Positions 34,496-42,321 of a DNA stretch of 64,000 nt are shown here, piece by piece; position 1 is the stretch's first letter; every line of letters starts with the position of its first letter. The translations under genes were made by a program, and so were the position numbers. The notes beneath the pieces were generated by a model that was not told where the DNA came from, did not search any database, and saw nothing but the letters and a program-made list of their open reading frames with translations. Location: contig CAMDNO010000001.1 of NCBI GenBank assembly GCA_945902955.1, positions 1-64,000 on the forward strand, in the 5' to 3' direction. Origin of the DNA: Porphyromonas cangingivalis. Lineage in GTDB: Bacteria > Bacteroidota > Bacteroidia > Bacteroidales > Paludibacteraceae.

Positions 34496-35911
34496 CTATT
34501 TTTGCTTATTATAATAATCCAAACACCAAATATACACACCAGCACTCCAGCCCAGAAAGTCCCGTGCAGGATATTCCAAGTCATTTATTCCGCCTGTTAC
34601 TACGTTGTATTTTTCGTAAATTTTGCCCGACTCGCGTGTCATGGCAATTCCTTTTTTGGTAGTAAAGCTAACAGGAAGTGGGGCAACATAATTTCGGGCT
34701 GTTATATTCAAATACTTTGTAGCAATACGTAGTGCCTCTTTTTTATAGCCGTATTTATCGAGCGCTTCGATGGTTTGAAGATACATAGGAGGCCATCCTG
34801 CCGGATAATCCCACTGGTAAAGTACGCTTTGATTGCTGTTTTCGCAAACTGCAACGCCATATTCAAATTCGAAAAGGAACAGGTTGTTCACAGCACGTTT
34901 TGCTTGTTTTTTGCTCGCAATGCCAGCTAGCAATGGGTAAAAACTTGTAATGCTCGCCACAGGTGAGAACTTATGATTTTTAAAATCATAATCCATATAC
35001 ATGCCCCGATGGTCGTTCCACAAGTATTTGTTGATTAATTTCTTTCTGTTTTGAGCAAACTGCTTCCAATTAGGTTCGTTTTTCAAGCCTAACTCACGCA
35101 CCATTCCACTTAGCAACACTTCATATTGGTACAAATTACTATTTAGCTCCACAGGGATATAATCGGCACAACGCCCTTCGAACCGTGGGTTGAAATCCAT
35201 ACCTGTAGCCGCTTCCGCCACAAAATGAGATGCCAGTTCGAGTTTTTTCTCCAGCGCAATAGAGTCGGGATGTAGCTTTACTAAACCACGATGATAACAT
35301 TCGACATACATATCTTTCAATTCCTGTACGGAGGCATGGTGATAAAACCGTTGTAATCCGGGAATGGCTGTTGAGTGATTTTCGATAGCATTTGACGAGG
35401 TGTCAGTCCAAAAATGATATTCCTTTTTCAAGGTTTTGTAGGCTTTTTCGAGCCAAGCTTTATCCTTGTTCTTTTTGTACACATCGTGTACCATCATGGC
35501 CAAAAAAGGTGGTTGCGAACGATTCATGCCCCAAAACATGTTTGAGTTGGGTACAAACCCAAGCGTATCCACCATCCAAAGCAAATTTTCGGTAGAATAC
35601 TGTGCAAAATGGCGCAACGAATCGACCAGCAAAAGTCCTTTGTTGGTAAAATGACTGTCCCAATAATAGATTAATTTATGCTCAGCACTAACAGTCATGT
35701 AGGGCTTTGGAGGAACAATTCCCTTTTCTCCCAACCATAGTATTTTTGAACTATCAATAACTGAAAGATGCCAATTTTGGTGAATATACTTTTCAATATT
35801 TTCCAAAGTCTCAATTTGGTTTGGAGTTTGTTTTTTTTGACATTTAATGTTATTAGCTGATAGTATCAGAATAACAATCAGAAAAAAAGATTTAGTTAAA
35901 TTCATATACAA
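34496..35911 (-). CDS. Secreted GH37 trehalase-like protein, copy 2
   Basis: 471 residues, a clear paralogue of the preceding entry along its whole length (shared YWD-x-x-FTNKGLLL, FVPN-x-NMFWGMNRSQ, KKEYHFWTDTS, QWDYPAGWPP and EKYNVVTGGIND). Signal peptide: MYMNLTKSFFLIVILILSAN. It keeps AATGMDFNPRF, closer to the trehalase catalytic-Asp motif than copy 1, and also has the changed first signature (SAEHKLIYYWDSHF). The tandem duplication probably occurred in place, since the two genes are 3 bp apart. It acts outside the cytoplasm on an unknown alpha-linked disaccharide or oligosaccharide. It lies 44 bp after the clan GH-A gene. Confidence 0.75.
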   Translation of the reverse strand: MYMNLTKSFFLIVILILSANNIKCQKKQTPNQIETLENIEKYIHQNWHLSVIDSSKILWLGEKGIVPPKPYMTVSAEHKLIYYWDSHFTNKGLLLVDSLRHFAQYSTENLLWMVDTLGFVPNSNMFWGMNRSQPPFLAMMVHDVYKKNKDKAWLEKAYKTLKKEYHFWTDTSSNAIENHSTAIPGLQRFYHHASVQELKDMYVECYHRGLVKLHPDSIALEKKLELASHFVAEAATGMDFNPRFEGRCADYIPVELNSNLYQYEVLLSGMVRELGLKNEPNWKQFAQNRKKLINKYLWNDHRGMYMDYDFKNHKFSPVASITSFYPLLAGIASKKQAKRAVNNLFLFEFEYGVAVCENSNQSVLYQWDYPAGWPPMYLQTIEALDKYGYKKEALRIATKYLNITARNYVAPLPVSFTTKKGIAMTRESGKIYEKYNVVTGGINDLEYPARDFLGWSAGVYIWCLDYYNKQK

Positions 35912-35955
35912 TTCAATTTAAAGTATTATTATTCTATGATTTGCATTCTATTATA

Positions 35956-38151
35956 TTATCGTTCAATTAAATAATAAATTGCCTTTGTTTTAGCACCGTC
36001 AACACACCAATTCTTTTTTTTTTTTTTAATCAGAGCTTTGGTTTTATATCCATTGTGGTCAAGTATAGTCATTTTCGTGTTTTTAGAATTTGACATAGAA
36101 AGCGAAAAGGAAACCGGTTCGAGTAAGATTGGTGCTTTCCCGTTTTCCAATAACTCCGTTTTGTCGACGTTGTATTTCATGTCGGTATTTTGGGCACGCG
36201 CCATTGTTGTTACCAGAATTTTGCGTGCATTGCAAATTTCCTTATCTTTATCGAGACTGGTCACCAGAATCACTGCAAATTCATTGTCTGTTTTGATTTT
36301 AACATCACCCAGTTGAAAGCTTTTATTTTGGGGAGCAAATCCGACAATTCCTTTCGTTCCACCCGAATTGATGGTAAAATACCCTTTGCCCTTTTCGCTC
36401 CAAACCAATTGTCCGGTATTGGAAGTCACAGTGCTGTCGAGCATCAGCTGCGCATTGCGTTTATCCAAAACGGTCGAATTTGTATCGGCAAAAGTGAGTA
36501 ACACTTTACCAATAGCTAATAACTTGGAGGAAAAATGCGCATCGAAAGACTTTCGATCGTAATCTTGTACAGTCCTTTCTCTGAATTCGGTTTTACCCGT
36601 AAGTGCCGTTTTAATTGAAATATTTCGGTTGACAGCCACATCGCCCTCTTTGATATCGCCCCTGTAAATCATAGCCGACAGGGCAGGATACAAAGCCAAT
36701 TGAGTGGGGGAGTTAGCATTGTAAATGCCTCCCTTAGGGTTTTGAACAGTTTCGGTATAAGTAGGTTGGTCGGTTGCAAAAACGTAGGATGCATCCCATC
36801 CCTGCAATCCCATTCCGTAAGCCGCCACAATTGGGGCACTTTCGGCAGTCCATTGATTGGGGATAAGGCTCATCCATTCCGAAAAAGCAAAAGGGCGGTC
36901 GCTCACCTGCTGCAAACCCGTACTTAACAGTCCGGAACCGATATCCGAAACCATGCTTAGGTTATTAAATTTTCGGGCTTTTAAAGTATGTCCGCCACCG
37001 CCACCAAAATAATTATGACGGTCGATAATACCCGCTTTGTAATCGGAATGTAAATTAAGCAAATGCGTTAAGCCCGAACCGGCTTGCCAGCAACTGCCCA
37101 CGAGCGTACCTTTGTAGCCGGTAGCCCGAATAGCCTTCTCGAATTTGTCGTAAAACTTCACTTGCTCTTCGTACAAAAAAGCTATTTTATCCAAATAATG
37201 CTGCTTTACAGGCCGGTTTTCTTTGATTGCCTGATCGTACTCCCAACTAAACAAACCATGATTGGGCTGCGGATACATGGTTTCGTTGGCTATCGATTCG
37301 TTTTCGGCGAAGCCTTCATTATTCCACGCAATCCTCAAATTTTCATCCGATTTGTATTTGTTTTTCAACCAATTACTAAATTTTGAGCAAAGCAATTTAC
37401 GATAAGTTGGCGTTTGTTCCAAAATTCGCTCCATAAATCCCCAAAAAATATCATCTTCGTTCTGAAATTCGATAAAACTCAGCGCAGGATCATCGGCATA
37501 GCGAAGGCCGGTTTTTTCGTTTACGTGATTGAGCATATTTATAGTAAGTTCGATGTTTAAATCCTGTAAATCTTCGGCAAAATTCACAATGCCCGAACTT
37601 GTTCCATTGAGGTGCGAAGGCGAAAGTTTCGTTACCGACAACTCTTTATAAGCCAACATCTTACTGCTATCTCCAGTTTTTGGACGATGCCCATAAATAT
37701 GCGACCAACCGTAGTAAATGCCTTTTTGACGAAGCTCATTACACAGAAAATCGAAGTTTTTCCATTTTTCATCGGTAATTATTGTCGAATGAACGCCATC
37801 ACTCGCACCCCATGTAAATTTATGAAAGCGTACCGCATTGAAGCCATATTTTGAAAGAAAAACTGCCCATTCCCGCGCCTCTTCATTTTTCATAAAAGGC
37901 ATATTGCTGGCAATATTCGTACCCCAAAACTTAACCGCAGTTCCATTTTCGAATACTAATTTATCGCCCTTCATCTGTACAAATCCGTGTTTACCTGCCG
38001 GTGCATCGAGCCAATGCGTCATATCGGTTTCGGAAATACTTGCAGTTTGTTGCGGATTAAAAACAAACCATTCAGGGCTATTTTTACCGGAAACAGTTGA
38101 AACTAATAAAAGACCAAAGAAAATTAATTTGAAAATTGAAATTTGTTTCAT
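35956..38151 (-). CDS. Secreted clan GH-A glycoside hydrolase (GH5/GH42-like), family not assigned
   Basis: 731 residues with signal peptide ending LLVSTVSGK. The TIM barrel (about 55-460) shows clan GH-A order: VKFWGTNIASNMPF, NAVRFHKFTWGASDG, acid/base E232 in FIEFQNEDDIF and nucleophile E425 in FAFSEWMSLI. The C-terminal ~250 residues look like beta domains. Such proteins are usually annotated as cellulase-family or beta-galactosidase-like hydrolases; the substrate is unknown. The coding strand contains 14 consecutive A (36014-36027) near the 3' end, encoding a Lys run 18 residues before the stop. It lies 33 bp after GH51 and 44 bp before the GH37 pair. Confidence 0.75.
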   Translation of the reverse strand: MKQISIFKLIFFGLLLVSTVSGKNSPEWFVFNPQQTASISETDMTHWLDAPAGKHGFVQMKGDKLVFENGTAVKFWGTNIASNMPFMKNEEAREWAVFLSKYGFNAVRFHKFTWGASDGVHSTIITDEKWKNFDFLCNELRQKGIYYGWSHIYGHRPKTGDSSKMLAYKELSVTKLSPSHLNGTSSGIVNFAEDLQDLNIELTINMLNHVNEKTGLRYADDPALSFIEFQNEDDIFWGFMERILEQTPTYRKLLCSKFSNWLKNKYKSDENLRIAWNNEGFAENESIANETMYPQPNHGLFSWEYDQAIKENRPVKQHYLDKIAFLYEEQVKFYDKFEKAIRATGYKGTLVGSCWQAGSGLTHLLNLHSDYKAGIIDRHNYFGGGGGHTLKARKFNNLSMVSDIGSGLLSTGLQQVSDRPFAFSEWMSLIPNQWTAESAPIVAAYGMGLQGWDASYVFATDQPTYTETVQNPKGGIYNANSPTQLALYPALSAMIYRGDIKEGDVAVNRNISIKTALTGKTEFRERTVQDYDRKSFDAHFSSKLLAIGKVLLTFADTNSTVLDKRNAQLMLDSTVTSNTGQLVWSEKGKGYFTINSGGTKGIVGFAPQNKSFQLGDVKIKTDNEFAVILVTSLDKDKEICNARKILVTTMARAQNTDMKYNVDKTELLENGKAPILLEPVSFSLSMSNSKNTKMTILDHNGYKTKALIKKKKKNWCVDGAKTKAIYYLIER
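36014..36027 (-). repeat. 14-bp mononucleotide tract in a coding region
   Basis: Fourteen T on the plus strand (A on the coding strand) inside the clan GH-A gene, after codons for ALI and before NWCVDG. Tracts this long are prone to slippage in replication, transcription and sequencing. As written the frame stays open for 18 more codons. Confidence 0.9.
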
Positions 38152-38184
38152 GGTGGAGTAATTTTAATATTACGAAAGCTAATA

Positions 38185-39849
38185 CTATTTCATGGAAAAC
38201 TCAACAACACTTACCGACTTTGGAGCTAAAAAAATCTCAATTTCTTTTCGGGAGTCGATGCTTAGTTGCGATTCAGACTCTGACATAATTGATTGATTAT
38301 CCGACATGATTGGCATATTGCTTTTTTCGGTTATCGTTCTCATTGTTGCCATTTGATAGACTTGAGGCAATTCGCTCAGGTTAATTTTCAGTTTTGAATA
38401 ACCGGAAAATTTCCTATTGATGATATGTAAATACAGTTTTGATTTCGCACGGGTAGCTAAAACATCGAGATAAGCCACACCATCTGAAGCATTTATGCCG
38501 TTCATAGTATATGGCTGTACGTATTTAGGCACGTTTTTATTTTTTATTTCTAACAAATCACTTCCATGATTCCTTGAGTACAAGGCAGTTATGGCACCAC
38601 TTGGAAGCATATAGGGCGCAAAAGCCCCATTTTTCGATACCCGAATTGACGTAATTTCCCATGAATTACCAATTAACATGGACTGAAATGCCAAAGGTAT
38701 AGCCGTTCCGTTTCGCATCAGGGCATGTAAAAATCCAGCTGCACCAACTCCCTTGATAAAGCGCTCTCCAATTGTATCATGCTTTAACGGCGATTTTGCC
38801 CACCAGCCATTCCAGTTCCATTCAGTTGCAGCTATCGGATAACCCGATTTAATCGCGTTATCCAATATTTTCTCGTTGAACTCCGAGTATCCATTTTTGT
38901 TGATGTTTGGAACTGAAATCCAGCATTTCCATATTTCTTCCTGCGTAAGAGAGTCCATAGGATATATTTGTTCACCTTTCCTGACTTCTTTGATACTCCA
39001 GGGTTTGTAACTGTGAAAAGCAATGTAATCAATTTTATTCCCAAATTTTACTCTCAGCGGGTTTGTTAAATCTAAGCAATTCCCATCGACAATAATTTTG
39101 ACATTTGGCGCAATTTTTTCAAACAAGTCAATATAGATCTTCAAGCATTTCATATAGTGCTTAACCGACTCCTTTTCAATGGGATTTGTTTGATGCAAAG
39201 TTTTGTCGAAAAACCAGGGTTCGTTGCCTATTTGCACATACTTTACAGGGTAAGGTTTTAAATGACCGTTCAGGGCACGTAACTTAGCCCACCTTGTAAG
39301 GTCGTATGGTAAATTTTTCGAAGTGTCGGCAAGGCAATAGGCCAATAAAGCTGCCTGTTCAAGGGCTGCCTGTCGTATCGGCTTTTTTTTAAGATAAGCA
39401 TCGCCTAAGTTTACTACTAACACCATGTCAGCTCCTAATCGTTCACATAGTTCCCCTGCATCGTCGTACCCAAAGCCTGTAGTTACCGAATCTTTTTTTA
39501 TCCTTATTTTTGACGGACGCTTTACTTCCCGGCCGGGAATATTATCCACCAGAGTCGTCCAATCAAGATAATCCACATCCGTACCTCCCGGAAATCGCAA
39601 TACAGGTATTTGCATTTGGCTCAGCTGCGGAAAAATACCCGCCTGAAGCGTATCGCTGTTTTGTAAATAGGCAGCTTCGGCGCCTATTTCACCACCCCAA
39701 CTCGGACGTTCAAGAAAATGACCAAACAAATTACGATCAATTTTGCCTACAACAGTTGGTGTTATTCTAAATTCAGGAATTAACTCCTGACTTAAAATCG
39801 TCAGAGAAGAGCTAAGAAGCAGTAAAATAAATACAAGTGTTTTTTTCAT
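38185..39849 (-). CDS. Secreted GH51-like alpha-L-arabinofuranosidase
   Basis: 554 residues from the ATG at 39849; the upstream in-frame TTG at 39861 is a less likely start. Signal peptide: MKKTLVFILLLLSSSLTILS. The TIM barrel includes GHFLERPSWGGEIG, VLRFPGGTD, acid/base E210 in QIGNEPWF and nucleophile E343 in AATEWNWNGWW. The C-terminal beta domain ends with APKSVSVVEFSMK, the usual end of the arabinofuranosidase C-terminal domain. It should remove arabinofuranose from arabinan or arabinoxylan side chains outside the cytoplasm. A hairpin element lies in its 5' leader (39890-39947). It is 33 bp upstream of the clan GH-A gene. Confidence 0.82.
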   Translation of the reverse strand: MKKTLVFILLLLSSSLTILSQELIPEFRITPTVVGKIDRNLFGHFLERPSWGGEIGAEAAYLQNSDTLQAGIFPQLSQMQIPVLRFPGGTDVDYLDWTTLVDNIPGREVKRPSKIRIKKDSVTTGFGYDDAGELCERLGADMVLVVNLGDAYLKKKPIRQAALEQAALLAYCLADTSKNLPYDLTRWAKLRALNGHLKPYPVKYVQIGNEPWFFDKTLHQTNPIEKESVKHYMKCLKIYIDLFEKIAPNVKIIVDGNCLDLTNPLRVKFGNKIDYIAFHSYKPWSIKEVRKGEQIYPMDSLTQEEIWKCWISVPNINKNGYSEFNEKILDNAIKSGYPIAATEWNWNGWWAKSPLKHDTIGERFIKGVGAAGFLHALMRNGTAIPLAFQSMLIGNSWEITSIRVSKNGAFAPYMLPSGAITALYSRNHGSDLLEIKNKNVPKYVQPYTMNGINASDGVAYLDVLATRAKSKLYLHIINRKFSGYSKLKINLSELPQVYQMATMRTITEKSNMPIMSDNQSIMSESESQLSIDSRKEIEIFLAPKSVSVVEFSMK

Positions 39850-39889
39850 TTTAAAAATCAAATTTTATTGAGCAATTTAATCAGAGTTT

Positions 39890-39947
39890 TACTTCACAGC
39901 TGAATTACCATGGCCATGGATGTGAAGTAGTTACATGTTCGTTTCAT
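39890..39947 (-). promoter_or_regulatory. 5'-leader hairpin element, copy 3 (upstream of GH51)
   Basis: On the minus strand ATGAAACGAACATG (39934-39947) precedes an inverted repeat with 9-bp perfect arms (TACTTCACA at 39890-39898 and its complement at 39921-39929), enclosing the palindrome CCATGGCCATGG (39908-39919). The same 14-nt head is seen at 61818-61831, also before a hairpin and a start codon. The head can be read as a short leader peptide (MKRTC..., 17 codons). The loop does not resemble that of copies 1 and 2, so membership is less sure. Confidence 0.45.
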
Positions 39948-39975
39948 ACGGGAGTTTTTATTACTGAATAATTTT

Positions 39976-42243
39976 TTAATTTGATTGAAGAATAATGGGG
40001 TTTTGCCCGTCGAATTTGAATCGTACAAGTTCGTTTCCTTTAAAAATACGCGGACCTTCGGCCTGTCCCTTTGCCGATATTTTAAATTTTTCGAGTGAAA
40101 CTTGCAAGTCAATATATGCTGATTTTCCGGGTTTTATTACAATCTTAAATTTATTATTTTTCCAATCCCCGCTAATTTGAGCACCTCCTAAAGTTGTTAT
40201 ATCGTTAAAGGCAAAAGATTTTTTATACCAATCTGAGTGAATGCAACCCAATACATCAACATATCCTTGCCAATCCTGCACTAACATATCGGTAATACCT
40301 TGCTGATAAAGTCCCATCATTGGAAAATAGTATGATTTAGACACATGCCAACGCTCCCAGAAACTCGACTCGTAAAACTGAATCCACATTGGGTCGGCAC
40401 CATGACAAGGTTGAATATTGTTAAGGTCCTTGAGTGCATTTTCGGGCGACTTCATACGACAAGACGCCAGAAAAAATTCACCTAAACTCCAACCATAGGT
40501 AAGCGGCTTTTTAGCATCGCCTGTGAGTAAATAGCGATTTTCGTATGCTTTTTGTGTTGCCGACTGCTTAGTAACCATATAAGGCATTGGCAGATAAGCA
40601 ATAGGATTGAGTTGTACCGGATGTTTTTGTTTTCCCATGGGTCTGTTGTCGCCTTCGTAGGTCGTGTAAATACCGTTTTCACGCTTGATATTCGCCCGAT
40701 TCATTCCCTTCGTTTTCATATCGTTAGCCAAACTAAGCCACAAAGTATCACCCGTAATCGCAGCAGCCTGAACAACCAGTCCGGCAACATACTCCGCACT
40801 AAAGCTTGCACACAGTAAGTTCCGAAGATTTCCGTCGGTCGAAGAATGTTCATCCTGTCCACGAGCTTTTTCGTGATAAATATCGTACGAACCCACGCTG
40901 TTTTTTGTCGAAATATTTTTATAATACTCAAACACATCCCGTATTATCGGGTAATACTTTTTTAGAAATGCAGTATCGCCACTGTATTTGTAATAATGCC
41001 AAACAATAGCTGCCACATAAGCCGGATTGTGTAATTCGTAGGAATCGGGCGAAACTACTTTTTCTTTCTCAAAGTTATCCCAATCGGTATATGGTGGTGT
41101 CCATGGATAAAATGCGCCTTCAACCCCCACTATTCGTTTACAGTATTTTCGTACATCTGGCAGTACATCCAACCAATATTGGATAGCCTTTTCGGCTCGT
41201 TCAAAATTACCCATACGTGGAAGATTTTCGGCCACAAAATATACGTCCTGTGGAAAAGTAAAACCCCAGATATTACTATTTAATCCACTAGGAATCATGG
41301 GCTTTTCTGTTATCAATGGAAAGTTACAAAGGGTGTAATACTTCATTCGCGTCCATATTTTCTGCAACCTTTCGTCGGGTACATTTATCCACGATTGTTT
41401 CCACTCCTGTTCCCATAATGCCGCATGTGACTGTTTTAAATTTTCAAAACTCTCTGTAAGTGAGTTCTTTACATCCATATCAGGGCGTTGAACCAAAATT
41501 CGAAGGTCATTTGTACCATTTTGAAGTTTAACAATCAATTTCGTTCCTATATTTTGAAACTCAGCTCCGGGACATGAAATTGTCCATGAAGTTTGGCTTA
41601 AATCAGTTGATGAAATAACATGAGCCTCGTGTTTTTTTACATCAAATCTAAGTTTAACTGGCAACACTTTGCTTGTTTTCGTATCATTGTTCTGCGCTTT
41701 CGATGTTTCACATTCAATTTCCAGTACAATTTCTTTATCCGGATTGGTTGTGTTTCGGTAAATATTATACAAAAACAAATTCGGAATAGTTTGGTGTGCA
41801 AATGCCTGAATTTTAGTCTCACCATACAGATTATACGAAGTAGTAAGCACGCCCGTAAACAAATCTAACTCCTGTCGGTAATTTTTAGCGTCCACTAGAT
41901 TATACACACTTGTATTATCAGCAAAGCGTGCATTGATGAAGAATAATGGAAACTGAATATGATTTCCCCGGGGCGAAGTTCCGTAATTCCCAATGTATCC
42001 AATGTGCGTACGACCTTCGGGTGCGCCGGTGTAAGGTCTGCTCTGAAACCCCATGTGGTCAAAACAACCACCCAAAATTCCATTCGCCACATAAAGCGGT
42101 ACGTGCGAATATCCTGTCTGGAAAAATACTGAATCGTAAACTATATTCGATGCTCGAACAATACTTGCAACAGTATTTGTTTTCGCATTTAAATATAGAT
42201 TAGATGTAATAATTAATGAAATCAAAATAGTTATATTTCTCAT
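39976..42243 (-). CDS. Secreted six-hairpin glycoside hydrolase, GH65/GH95-like
   Basis: 755 residues with signal peptide MRNITILISLIITSNLYLNA. The N-terminal beta-super-sandwich (about 30-260: YVANGILGGCFDHMGF, GAPEGRTHIGY, LDLFTGVLTTSYNLYG) is of the GH65_N/GH95 kind. The (alpha/alpha)6 domain (about 280-680) contains WGFTFPQDVYF, VEGAFYPWTPPYTDW, ARGQDEHSSTDGN and WIQFYESSFWERW. A C-terminal sandwich follows (FNDITTLGGAQISGDW). Candidate catalytic acids lie in VEGAFYPW and QDEHSS, but I cannot decide between GH65-like (alpha-glucoside) and GH95-like (fucose or galactose) chemistry. It is 78 bp after GH92 in the minus-strand run. Confidence 0.7.
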   Translation of the reverse strand: MRNITILISLIITSNLYLNAKTNTVASIVRASNIVYDSVFFQTGYSHVPLYVANGILGGCFDHMGFQSRPYTGAPEGRTHIGYIGNYGTSPRGNHIQFPLFFINARFADNTSVYNLVDAKNYRQELDLFTGVLTTSYNLYGETKIQAFAHQTIPNLFLYNIYRNTTNPDKEIVLEIECETSKAQNNDTKTSKVLPVKLRFDVKKHEAHVISSTDLSQTSWTISCPGAEFQNIGTKLIVKLQNGTNDLRILVQRPDMDVKNSLTESFENLKQSHAALWEQEWKQSWINVPDERLQKIWTRMKYYTLCNFPLITEKPMIPSGLNSNIWGFTFPQDVYFVAENLPRMGNFERAEKAIQYWLDVLPDVRKYCKRIVGVEGAFYPWTPPYTDWDNFEKEKVVSPDSYELHNPAYVAAIVWHYYKYSGDTAFLKKYYPIIRDVFEYYKNISTKNSVGSYDIYHEKARGQDEHSSTDGNLRNLLCASFSAEYVAGLVVQAAAITGDTLWLSLANDMKTKGMNRANIKRENGIYTTYEGDNRPMGKQKHPVQLNPIAYLPMPYMVTKQSATQKAYENRYLLTGDAKKPLTYGWSLGEFFLASCRMKSPENALKDLNNIQPCHGADPMWIQFYESSFWERWHVSKSYYFPMMGLYQQGITDMLVQDWQGYVDVLGCIHSDWYKKSFAFNDITTLGGAQISGDWKNNKFKIVIKPGKSAYIDLQVSLEKFKISAKGQAEGPRIFKGNELVRFKFDGQNPIILQSN

Positions 42244-42321
42244 TTTTTAATTATAAATTGTGTTTTATATTTTTCTATAGTATTGTGGTTCTATTTTTAA
42301 AATGACAAAGTATAATAACCA

